From contig JADIYD010000008.1 of the NCBI GenBank assembly GCA_016705475.1, positions 127,970 through 191,969 on the forward strand: a stretch of 64,000 nt of DNA, written 5' to 3'. Below are positions 18,096-24,918 of this stretch, piece after piece. The notes beneath the pieces were generated by a model that was given only the letters and a program-made list of their open reading frames with translations, was not told where the DNA came from and made no database searches. Origin of the DNA: Betaproteobacteria bacterium (GTDB lineage Bacteria > Pseudomonadota > Gammaproteobacteria > Burkholderiales > Rhodocyclaceae). The translations under genes and the position numbers were made by a program. The first letter of the stretch is position 1. Every line of letters begins with the position of its first letter.

Positions 18096-18863
18096 ATGAA
18101 GCTTCGCGTACTTGGTTGTAGTGGCGGCATCGGTGGCAGGCACCAGCGAACCACCTCCTTTCTCGTTGACCACGATATCCTGATTGACGCCGGCACCGGC
18201 GTCACCGAGTTGTCGATTGCCGAATTGGCTGCGATCGACCATGTTTTCCTGACGCATGCCCACCTCGATCACATTGCCGCGCTGCCGTTGATGATCGATG
18301 CAGTGGCTGAGCGCCGCGACAAACCGCTTACCGTCTATGGCACAGAGGCCGTGCTCGACAGCCTGCGCCAGCATATTTTCAACTGGTCGATCTGGCCTGA
18401 TTTCTCGGTTGTGCCTTCTGCTGAACAACCCTTCATGCGCTATCAACGTATTGAATTGGCTGAGACCGTTGTGCTGGCCGGGCGCCGGATGTCGGTTTTG
18501 CCGGCGGAGCACACCGTTCCAGCCGTCGGTTACCGTCTTGATTCCGGTGTGGCCAGCGTGGTTTTTTCCGGAGACACAGGCCCCTGTGAGGCCTTCTGGG
18601 AGGCGGTTAACGCCATTCCAAATCTGCGGCATTTGATTATCGAGTGCGCATTTCCTAACCGGGAGCGCCGTCTGGCCGAGCTGTCAAAGCATTATTGGCC
18701 GGATGAACTGGCTGCGGATCTGAAGAAATTGACGCGTTCCTGCAGAGTTCACATTACCCATCTGAAGCCGGGCCAAGTCGAAGCGACCATGGAAGAGATC
18801 AACACGTGTCTTCAGGATTTTTCCCCAGAGATGCTGCAGAACAATCAGCTTTTCGAATTCTGA
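18096..18863 (+). CDS. Metallo-beta-lactamase-fold hydrolase (cyclic-nucleotide phosphodiesterase class II-like)
   Basis: The 255-residue protein has LVDHDILIDAGTGVTEL, the metal motif THAHLDHIAALP (HxHxDH), AEHTVPAVGYRL, VFSGDTGPCEAFW and a late histidine in VHITHLKPG. This set fits class II 3',5'-cyclic-nucleotide phosphodiesterases and RNase Z-like hydrolases. Its place between an FHA protein and an HD-GYP protein suggests a signalling nucleotide as substrate, but that is inference. The HD-GYP gene follows 15 bases later. Confidence 0.83.
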   Translation: MKLRVLGCSGGIGGRHQRTTSFLVDHDILIDAGTGVTELSIAELAAIDHVFLTHAHLDHIAALPLMIDAVAERRDKPLTVYGTEAVLDSLRQHIFNWSIWPDFSVVPSAEQPFMRYQRIELAETVVLAGRRMSVLPAEHTVPAVGYRLDSGVASVVFSGDTGPCEAFWEAVNAIPNLRHLIIECAFPNRERRLAELSKHYWPDELAADLKKLTRSCRVHITHLKPGQVEATMEEINTCLQDFSPEMLQNNQLFEF

Positions 18864-18878
18864 CTGAGCCGGCACATC

Positions 18879-20465
18879 ATGGAAAACGCGGACGAGCTGT
18901 TTAGCCGCTTCGAGGAACTCAATGAGATCGGCGCCGCCTTGTCCGTCGAGCGCAAGATGCCGGTGCTGTTCGAAAAAATCGTCGTGGCAGCCAAGCGCAT
19001 TACCCACGCAGATGCCGGCACCCTGTACCTTGTTTCGGATGATCGGTGTCGTCTCCAGTTTGAAATTGTTCGCACCGATAGCCTGAACATCGCCCTGGGG
19101 GGTACCGGCACGCCCATGCCGCGCGACAAATTGCCCGATTTGCCGCTCTTTTTGGCCGATGGGTCGGCCAACCATGCCATGGTTGCCGTCCATGCTGCGG
19201 TGACCGGCCAGACCATCAATATTGCCGATGCCTATTGCGCCGAGGGCTTCGACTTTTCCGGAACGCGGGAGTTCGACATCCGCAACGGTTACCGATCATG
19301 CTCCTTCCTGACAGTGCCCATGAAAGACCACGAAGGCGAGGTGGTCGGCGTTCTTCAGTTGATCAACGCCATCAATCAGTGCACCGGCCTGGTTGGCCTC
19401 TTCTCGCAAGCAGATCAGCGCCTTGCCGAATCGCTCGTCTCGCAGGCCGCCATCGCACTCAGCAACCGGCAACTCGTTCAGCAACTCGAAGCGCTCTTCG
19501 AATCCTTCGTCAAGCTCATCAATCTTGCCATTGATGAAAAGTCGCCCTATACCGGCGGTCACTGCCAGCGCGTGCCGGAACTGACCATGATGCTCGCCGA
19601 AGCAGCCGATGCAACCAGCACGGGACCGCTAGCCGACTTCAAACTCACCGACAAGGATCGCTACGAACTGCGCATTGCTGCGCTGCTTCACGATTGCGGC
19701 AAGGTCACAACGCCGGTGCATGTGGTCGACAAGGCAACCAAGCTGCAAACCATTTACGATCGCATCCACCTCATTGATACGCGTTTTGAGGTGGTCAAGC
19801 GCGACGCTGAAATTCGCAAATGGAAAAGCATCGCCGAAGGCGTGGTACCAGCCGAAGCGGAGCGCATCCATTTTGATTTTTGCCAAAAAATCCCGGTTGA
19901 CCGTGGCATTCTGCATCGCGCCAACATTGGCTGCGAAAAAATGGCCGATGAGGATATGGCGCACGTCCGGCGGATCGCTACCGATTATCGCTGGCGCAAC
20001 GCCGACGGTGATGAAGTCCCGTTCCTCAGCGACGACGAACTCGAGAACCTGACCATCCGCTCCGGCACCCTGACCCGCGCCGAGCGAGACATCATCAACC
20101 ACCACATCGTCGCCACCATCAAGATGCTCGAACAACTACCCTGGCCGCGACACCTCAAAAACGTCCCGGAATATGCCGGTGGTCACCACGAGCGGATGGA
20201 CGGCAAAGGCTACCCCAAAGGTTTGAGGCGCGAAAATATGAGCTGGCAGGCACGCATCATGGGCATCGCCGACATCTTCGAAGCGCTCACTGCAAAGGAC
20301 CGGCCGTACAAGGAAGGCATGAGACTCTCTGAAGCCTTGGCCATCCTGGAACGTTTCAGCCTCAATGGCCATATCGACCCCGCCCTGCACGAAGTCTTCG
20401 TTAACAGTGAGGTATACTGCAAATACGCCAGCGCCTTCCTGAAAACACACCAGGTTGACTGCTGA
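18879..20465 (+). CDS. GAF-HD-GYP cyclic-di-GMP phosphodiesterase candidate
   Basis: The 528-residue protein has an N-terminal GAF domain (about residues 10-190), then an HD-GYP domain (about 225-520). HD is seen in AALLHDCGKV, then HHIVATIKML and HHERMDGKGYPKGL, which keeps the GYP part. An insert of about 80 residues separates the HD from the rest, as in the HD_5 group. The family hydrolyses c-di-GMP to GMP. The gene ends the PP2C-FHA-hydrolase block and lies immediately before the pilin genes, so control of pili or attachment is a reasonable guess. Confidence 0.9.
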   Translation: MENADELFSRFEELNEIGAALSVERKMPVLFEKIVVAAKRITHADAGTLYLVSDDRCRLQFEIVRTDSLNIALGGTGTPMPRDKLPDLPLFLADGSANHAMVAVHAAVTGQTINIADAYCAEGFDFSGTREFDIRNGYRSCSFLTVPMKDHEGEVVGVLQLINAINQCTGLVGLFSQADQRLAESLVSQAAIALSNRQLVQQLEALFESFVKLINLAIDEKSPYTGGHCQRVPELTMMLAEAADATSTGPLADFKLTDKDRYELRIAALLHDCGKVTTPVHVVDKATKLQTIYDRIHLIDTRFEVVKRDAEIRKWKSIAEGVVPAEAERIHFDFCQKIPVDRGILHRANIGCEKMADEDMAHVRRIATDYRWRNADGDEVPFLSDDELENLTIRSGTLTRAERDIINHHIVATIKMLEQLPWPRHLKNVPEYAGGHHERMDGKGYPKGLRRENMSWQARIMGIADIFEALTAKDRPYKEGMRLSEALAILERFSLNGHIDPALHEVFVNSEVYCKYASAFLKTHQVDC

Positions 20466-20688
20466 ATCTTTGCTGGCTCAGTTGGCTGATGTCGTATTTG
20501 CCATATTCCACTGCCTGAAATCGCCATGCCTGCCGCATTGCGTCCACCCGGGGTGACACAAATTGTCATGTCTCAGGGCGGGCTTGGGAGCTACGTTTTT
20601 TTACAGTTGGCAACAAAAGTCGCCAAAGCCATGAATGACAAGGCATTTGCGGAAATTAGTATGTCTATCATCCCGCGTTTCCAAAACC

Positions 20689-20705
20689 TGGCACGGAAAC
20701 TGTTA
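20689..20705 (+). promoter_or_regulatory. Sigma54-like promoter of the first pilin gene
   Basis: TGGCACGGAAACTGTTA has a consensus -24 box (TGGCAC) and a -12 box with GT in place of GC at the right spacing. Pilin genes are commonly driven by RpoN with PilR. The same box recurs before the second pilin (21376-21392). The 287 bases between the HD-GYP stop and the pilin start hold no convincing gene. Confidence 0.65.
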
Positions 20706-20752
20706 TAGGTTACTCAGCGGCTTTCCCGCCTTGTTACTAAAAGGAGATTCAA

Positions 20753-21112
20753 ATGAAGAACGTTCAAAAAGGTTTCACCCTGATCGAACTGATGATCGTC
20801 GTTGCCATCATTGGTATTCTGGCTGCTGTCGCGCTGCCGGCGTATCGTGACTATACCCAGAACGCAGCTAACGGTGCCTGCTTGAAAGAAGCCACGGCTT
20901 ACGTGAGTGCGACTGCCGGCCTTGCGGCTGACCCGAATGTCACAACCATTCCCGCGTTTGTGCCTTCTGCCTGTACATCGGGTACGGATATGACCACGGC
21001 CCTTTACAATGGAAATAGCAACATGGCCTTCGTTACGCCGACAAAAGGCAATGCAGCCAAGAAGAAAAATCCTCAGTGTGAGGCATCCACTGCTAAATGC
21101 ACGAACTCGTAA
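20753..21112 (+). CDS. pilA: Type IV major pilin, copy 1
   Basis: The 119-residue prepilin has the leader MKNVQKG, cleaved before F8, and the N-methylated helix FTLIELMIVVAIIGILAAVA with Glu at mature position 5. Four cysteines (C43, C74, C109, C116) could form two disulfides, the last pair as a C-terminal D-region loop. The TACTAAAAGGAG ribosome site lies seven bases before the ATG. The mature protein is short (112 residues), near the small end for type IVa pilins. Confidence 0.95.
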   Translation: MKNVQKGFTLIELMIVVAIIGILAAVALPAYRDYTQNAANGACLKEATAYVSATAGLAADPNVTTIPAFVPSACTSGTDMTTALYNGNSNMAFVTPTKGNAAKKKNPQCEASTAKCTNS

Positions 21113-21164
21113 AATAATAGGAAGGGCATTTGGCCAGCCTGAATATGGCTGAATGAAGTTCCAC

Positions 21165-21196
21165 AAGAAAAGCGCCGCAAGGCGCTTTTCTTTTTG
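21165..21196 (+). terminator. Rho-independent terminator after pilin copy 1
   Basis: AAGAAAAGCGCC and GGCGCTTTTCTT form a perfect 12-bp stem with a GCAA tetraloop, followed by TTT. It separates the two pilins into independent units. Confidence 0.92.
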
Positions 21197-21375
21197 AGGT
21201 AGGCGCGACTCCCGATTTGCGTCACATTGCGCCCTCTGGGGAGACGCCAATCGTCATGTCTGTTTGGCGTGTCAACGTGCTAAGTTTTTTGCGGTTGCCT
21301 ATATAAATTGCCAACGCCATGAATTACAAGGACTTTGTGAGTGTGCAGATGGTTTTGTACGGCTTTTTTAACACC

Positions 21376-21392
21376 TGGCATAGAGACTGTTA
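21376..21392 (+). promoter_or_regulatory. Sigma54-like promoter of the second pilin gene
   Basis: TGGCATAGAGACTGTTA repeats the box seen at 20689-20705, with the same spacing to the start codon (47-48 bases). The surrounding 200 bases are recognisably, though imperfectly, duplicated from upstream of copy 1. The 21113-21439 interval otherwise holds only the copy 1 terminator. Confidence 0.65.
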
Positions 21393-21439
21393 TGGGTAAC
21401 CCAGCGACTGTCCCGCCTTGGAATTAAAAGGAGATTCAA

Positions 21440-21799
21440 TTGAAAAGCTTTCAAAAAGGTTTCACCCTGATCGAACTGATGATTGTTGTCGCTATCATCG
21501 GTATTTTGGCTGCTGTGGCGCTGCCGGCGTATCGTGACTACACCCAGAATGCAGCTAACGGCGCCTGCTTGAAAGAAGCCACAGCTTACATCAGTGCGGC
21601 CGCCGCCCTTGCTGCTGACCCGAATGTCACAACCATTCCCGCGTTTGTGGCTTCTGCCTGTGTGTCGGGTGCAGATATGACTGTGGCAGCATACAATAAT
21701 AACGATAACTTGGCTTACGTTACGCCGACAAAAGGCAACGTTACGAAGAGGAAAAATCCTCAGTGTGCGGCATCTAGTGGTAAATGTACGAACTCGTAA
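21440..21799 (+). CDS. Type IV pilin, copy 2, TTG start
   Basis: This is a tandem paralogue of the preceding pilin, also 119 residues, with the same leader pattern (MKSFQKG then FTLIELMIVVAIIGILAAVA) and the same four cysteine positions. Differences cluster in the middle and in the loop before the last disulfide. The duplicated ribosome site AAAGGAGATTCAA is followed by TTG, not ATG, so the start codon has changed and translation should be lower. It has its own promoter box and terminator. Either a minor pilin or an alternative major pilin. Confidence 0.92.
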   Translation: MKSFQKGFTLIELMIVVAIIGILAAVALPAYRDYTQNAANGACLKEATAYISAAAALAADPNVTTIPAFVASACVSGADMTVAAYNNNDNLAYVTPTKGNVTKRKNPQCAASSGKCTNS

Positions 21800-21851
21800 T
21801 GCAAGATGAAGGGCATTTGGGCGACCTGAGTGGGGCTGAATGAGGTTTCAT

Positions 21852-21877
21852 AAGAAATGCGCAGCAAGGCGCTTTTT
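21852..21877 (+). terminator. Weaker terminator after pilin copy 2
   Basis: AAGAAATGCGC and GGCGCTTTTTT are a worn version of the copy 1 terminator, with the stem reduced to the GCGC core plus A/T pairs and a T6 run. Confidence 0.7.
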
Positions 21878-21950
21878 TGGTTTGTGGCAGGCGCGGCTCC
21901 CGAAATGCTTGTGGTGACTTGTGATTTTGATTGAGGAACGAAAATATCAT

Positions 21951-23354
21951 ATGCATAGCAGTTCCCTTAAGTTGCACCACCATCTGGCATTGCTTATCAC
22001 GGGGGGCGTCGCGATCCTGTTGGGTTTGATGATCTGGGTGCCTCATACAGATTTCACGTGGCATGACCAACAGCGGCTGGGGCAGATCGCTATCTCTGTA
22101 CTCGCATTTTCCGGAATTTTGTTGCTTCGGCCTTCCGGAGCCTCTCTCGCAAATCCTCTCTGGCTATGGCCTGCCGTGGGCGTTCTGGTGCTTGGTGCAC
22201 TATCTGCCTCCTTGGCCTTGCATCCTTTGTGGGCAGCATCCGAGCTTGCCTTGCTGGTAGGTAGTGCCGGCATAGGCTTTTTTGTTTTTTGCCTTGTGCG
22301 CGAGTTTGAAGATAGGGCTGATCTGGTTTTGGGCGCGTTCTTGCGTCTATTGCTGGCGGGAATGGTTCTCCATTTTTATGTCTCATTTATCGCCGCGATG
22401 GCTCATGCGGACCTTTACTTTACTCCATGGAGCTTGCTCAACGGGTTTTCAAACATGCGTTTTCAAGGGCAGTTTCTGACCATCGTGGTGCCGTTGTTGG
22501 TGGCCAGGCTGTTTCTTCCCGAGGGGGCGAGTGTTCGTTATCCGCGCGGTGTGGATATGTTCCTGATGGTCTCTTTGGCTGGGATGGTATTCGTCGCGGG
22601 CACCCGTGGAACGATAGCGGCCTGGTTGGCGGTTTCCATAGTCTTCCTGGGTGTGAAAGGGGGGGGGAGGGATGTTGCAAAGCGTATATTGCTAGTGATG
22701 GTTGCCGGCTTCGCGCTTGCTTGGCTCGTCTTGCACACGACTAGCTGGGTGACGGGGCAGGCCGCAGATAATCGCTTTGCCAGTGAGCAGGTGTTTGGTT
22801 TGTCGTTAAGGGAAGTTCTTTGGAAACATGCCTGGGCCAAAATTGTGGAGTTTCCTTGGCTGGGTATTGGTCCGATGCATTTCGCTTCGTTGAAGAATCC
22901 GGTCGCTAACCATCCGCATCAAGCCATGCTGCAGATCGCCAGCGAGTGGGGGCTGCCCGTGTTTTTCATGATCATGGCTGTCGTGACGCTCTGGCTGGCC
23001 AAGGTATTTGGCGAAGTCCGATCCAGCGATCGAAAGGCGGGGGGGGAACTAAGATGGGCACTGCTGTTTGCCGTGTTGTCGTCCATCGTCCAAAGTATGG
23101 TCGATGGTGTTCTTGTGATGCCCTATCCACAATTGTGGCTGGCGATCACTGTCGGCTGGTGTTCGGCTCGCTGCCTTCCCCGTTTTCAGGGCGATGGGGG
23201 GCACTTGCCGCGCTGGGTTCCGCTGCTGGTTTGGGGGGGGGCTAACGTGTTGTTGATTGCCGTGGCGGTCATGAGTTACCCAGATCTTGTTGGTGCGGGG
23301 GAATATTGCGGTGGCGGTGGTGGGCCGCGATTCTGGTGTAATGGTCGAATTTAG
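21951..23354 (+). CDS. Wzy_C-family O-antigen ligase / pilin O-oligosaccharyltransferase candidate
   Basis: The 467-residue protein has about 11-12 membrane helices and the Wzy_C (PF04932) periplasmic loop with GTRGTIAAW, WLGIGPMHF and NHPHQAMLQIASEWGLP. O-antigen ligases (WaaL) and pilin glycosylases (TfpO/PilO, PglL) share this fold. Its place right behind two pilin genes matches tfpO of Pseudomonas, so pilin glycosylation is the favoured role. The coding sequence holds three long G tracts: G9 at 22659-22667, G8 at 23039-23046 and G9 at 23233-23241. A slip in any of them would truncate the protein. The ATG at 21951 is preceded by GAGGAACG. Confidence 0.82.
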   Translation: MHSSSLKLHHHLALLITGGVAILLGLMIWVPHTDFTWHDQQRLGQIAISVLAFSGILLLRPSGASLANPLWLWPAVGVLVLGALSASLALHPLWAASELALLVGSAGIGFFVFCLVREFEDRADLVLGAFLRLLLAGMVLHFYVSFIAAMAHADLYFTPWSLLNGFSNMRFQGQFLTIVVPLLVARLFLPEGASVRYPRGVDMFLMVSLAGMVFVAGTRGTIAAWLAVSIVFLGVKGGGRDVAKRILLVMVAGFALAWLVLHTTSWVTGQAADNRFASEQVFGLSLREVLWKHAWAKIVEFPWLGIGPMHFASLKNPVANHPHQAMLQIASEWGLPVFFMIMAVVTLWLAKVFGEVRSSDRKAGGELRWALLFAVLSSIVQSMVDGVLVMPYPQLWLAITVGWCSARCLPRFQGDGGHLPRWVPLLVWGGANVLLIAVAVMSYPDLVGAGEYCGGGGGPRFWCNGRI

Positions 23355-23357
23355 GTC

Positions 23358-23427
23358 GGGTTTTGGCTTTGTTTTTGACTAATCTTTTAGCTACGGTCAA
23401 CCGGGAGAAGGGCCAAAATCAAAAACC
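23358..23427. repeat. Inverted pair of the dispersed element between the ligase and CHAD genes
   Basis: A good copy of the element runs on the minus strand (23391-23427: CTACGGTCAACCGGGAGAAG then GGCCAAAATC). A worn partial copy runs on the plus strand at 23358-23379 (GGTTTTGGCTTTGTTTTTGAC). The head-to-head pair lies exactly between two convergent stop codons and could fold as a stem, so it may also act as a bidirectional terminator. Confidence 0.6.
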
Positions 23428-23445
23428 TTGAAGCCTGCAGATAGG

Positions 23446-24915
23446 TCAGCTACTCGGGGCCCTTTGCGCCAGCCAGGTTTGCAGCACTTCAGGCAATTCA
23501 CTGACCAGCAATGCGTGCCGGCCGGATATCCAGCCATGAATAGGGCCGTGTGGGCGGCCGTCGAGTGCTTCGGCTATCAGTGTTTCTGCGGTGAGGTGGT
23601 CGTTGATTAGGCCGAGTTCGTCCTGGATTTGTGAAAGCGCAGCCAGATAGGGGCGGAGTCTTCTCTGAGGCAGCAGCGGGGTGAAGAATTCCAGCGTGTA
23701 GCGCAGCTTTTTGAAGGCGATGCGCATTTTGTGGCGTTCCTCCGGGGTGAGTTCGGCGTGCCGGTTGGCCATGCGGCGGGCTTTCCGGCCGTGGTTGCGG
23801 ATTTGCTGCTGGGCGAAATCCTTGATTGGCATCGGCAGTGTGTCGCTCAGCGTGTAAACAGCGGCGGTGAATTCGAGTAGCAGGCGCGGATACTCCTTGA
23901 CGGCGAGCAGGCCGATGACGGATTTTCGGGAGCTGCTGGCGCGGCGTTGCGCTGCTTTACGCAGGCGCTTGATGTCGCGGTTGTCGGGGAAGGCGGCGGC
24001 AATGGGGGGCAGGGTTTCTTCGAGGAAGACGTCCCAGTTGCGCGTGTCGCCCAGGGCGCCGGCCAGCGTTTGCCAGGTTTGGCCATAGGCGGCAACAAAT
24101 TCAGGTGGTAGCACCGGGGCGAAGAGCTTGATCGCCGAACGCAGGCGGCGTAGTGCAACGCGGGCTTGGTGGATAAACTCTGCTTCACCTCCCAGCATAA
24201 GTCCTTTTTCGTTGCGCTGGAAATGCTCCAGGCAGCCCAGCGCGATGCTGCGAAAGGCCTCGATGGGCGTCTGCCGCTCATTGATTGGCACCGGTTTGCT
24301 TTTGAATGGGTGCAACGGCTCATTGAGAAATAGGGCGTAGCCACGTTCTGCCTTGCTGGCGATGGCCGGGAAGAGATCTAGGTCTTTCTGAAGCAGGCGG
24401 GTCAGGTTGAAGATGTCATCAACCTTGCCTGAGAGCAGTTCGAGCTCAATTTCGCAGATTGGCGTCCGTCGGCCGCAGCTTTCGATCTGTCCTCTGTCGA
24501 TGGCGAGCTCGATCAGTGACTTGCCGAACGGAACGTTCCAGACCTGACGGCGAAAATCGGTGGTGAAAATGGGCTCGAACTTATCAATACGTTGTTCGAG
24601 AAAGTCGCGGAAATCCTCAGCGTCAACGTGGCTGAAGTCGAATATGCCCGGCGTGGCTGGCGCTTCCCATTCGCTGCGCATGGCCAGTCCGCCGCTCGCC
24701 GGTTCAGCCGATTTGACTGTGCACAGCCATTGCCAGCCTTTCTTACGAAACCGCAGGGCAACGCGCCGGGCATGAAGCTCCAGTGTCGGGGTGTCGAAAT
24801 AGGTGTTCAGTAAATGCAGTTTCTGCGACTGAATGTTGGCGAGCAGGAGATGACCGGCAAGTTTGCGCGCCGCTTTTGGACTGAGTTGTAGCTTGAGTTC
24901 GATTTCAGTGCTCAT
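23446..24915 (-). CDS. CYTH-CHAD protein (inorganic triphosphatase/polyphosphate-binding)
   Basis: The 489-residue protein has an N-terminal CYTH domain (about 1-200) with the ExExK signature EIELKLQL and the strands NTYFDTP, ALRFRKKG, CTVKSA and EIELELLSG. A C-terminal CHAD domain (about 215-480) follows, full of conserved His and Arg (HQARVALRRLRSAIKLF, HKMRIAFKKLRYTLEFF). E. coli YgiF has the same architecture and hydrolyses inorganic triphosphate; CHAD domains bind polyphosphate. Its ATG is three bases from the lapD stop, so it is the last gene of a lapG-lapD-ygiF-like transcript. Confidence 0.92.
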   Translation of the reverse strand: MSTEIELKLQLSPKAARKLAGHLLLANIQSQKLHLLNTYFDTPTLELHARRVALRFRKKGWQWLCTVKSAEPASGGLAMRSEWEAPATPGIFDFSHVDAEDFRDFLEQRIDKFEPIFTTDFRRQVWNVPFGKSLIELAIDRGQIESCGRRTPICEIELELLSGKVDDIFNLTRLLQKDLDLFPAIASKAERGYALFLNEPLHPFKSKPVPINERQTPIEAFRSIALGCLEHFQRNEKGLMLGGEAEFIHQARVALRRLRSAIKLFAPVLPPEFVAAYGQTWQTLAGALGDTRNWDVFLEETLPPIAAAFPDNRDIKRLRKAAQRRASSSRKSVIGLLAVKEYPRLLLEFTAAVYTLSDTLPMPIKDFAQQQIRNHGRKARRMANRHAELTPEERHKMRIAFKKLRYTLEFFTPLLPQRRLRPYLAALSQIQDELGLINDHLTAETLIAEALDGRPHGPIHGWISGRHALLVSELPEVLQTWLAQRAPSS

Positions 24916-24918
24916 CGT

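Noticed and set aside
19880..19912. Possible element copy in the HD-GYP gene (TTTTTGCC, then CCCGGTTGACCGTGGCA)
   Set aside because: The T-rich middle is replaced by an A run, and the peptide KIPVDRGILHRANIG looks like normal family sequence.
20526..20708. 60-residue frame upstream of pilin copy 1
   Set aside because: It overlaps the sigma54-like promoter, has no ribosome site and is not preserved in the duplicated region before copy 2.
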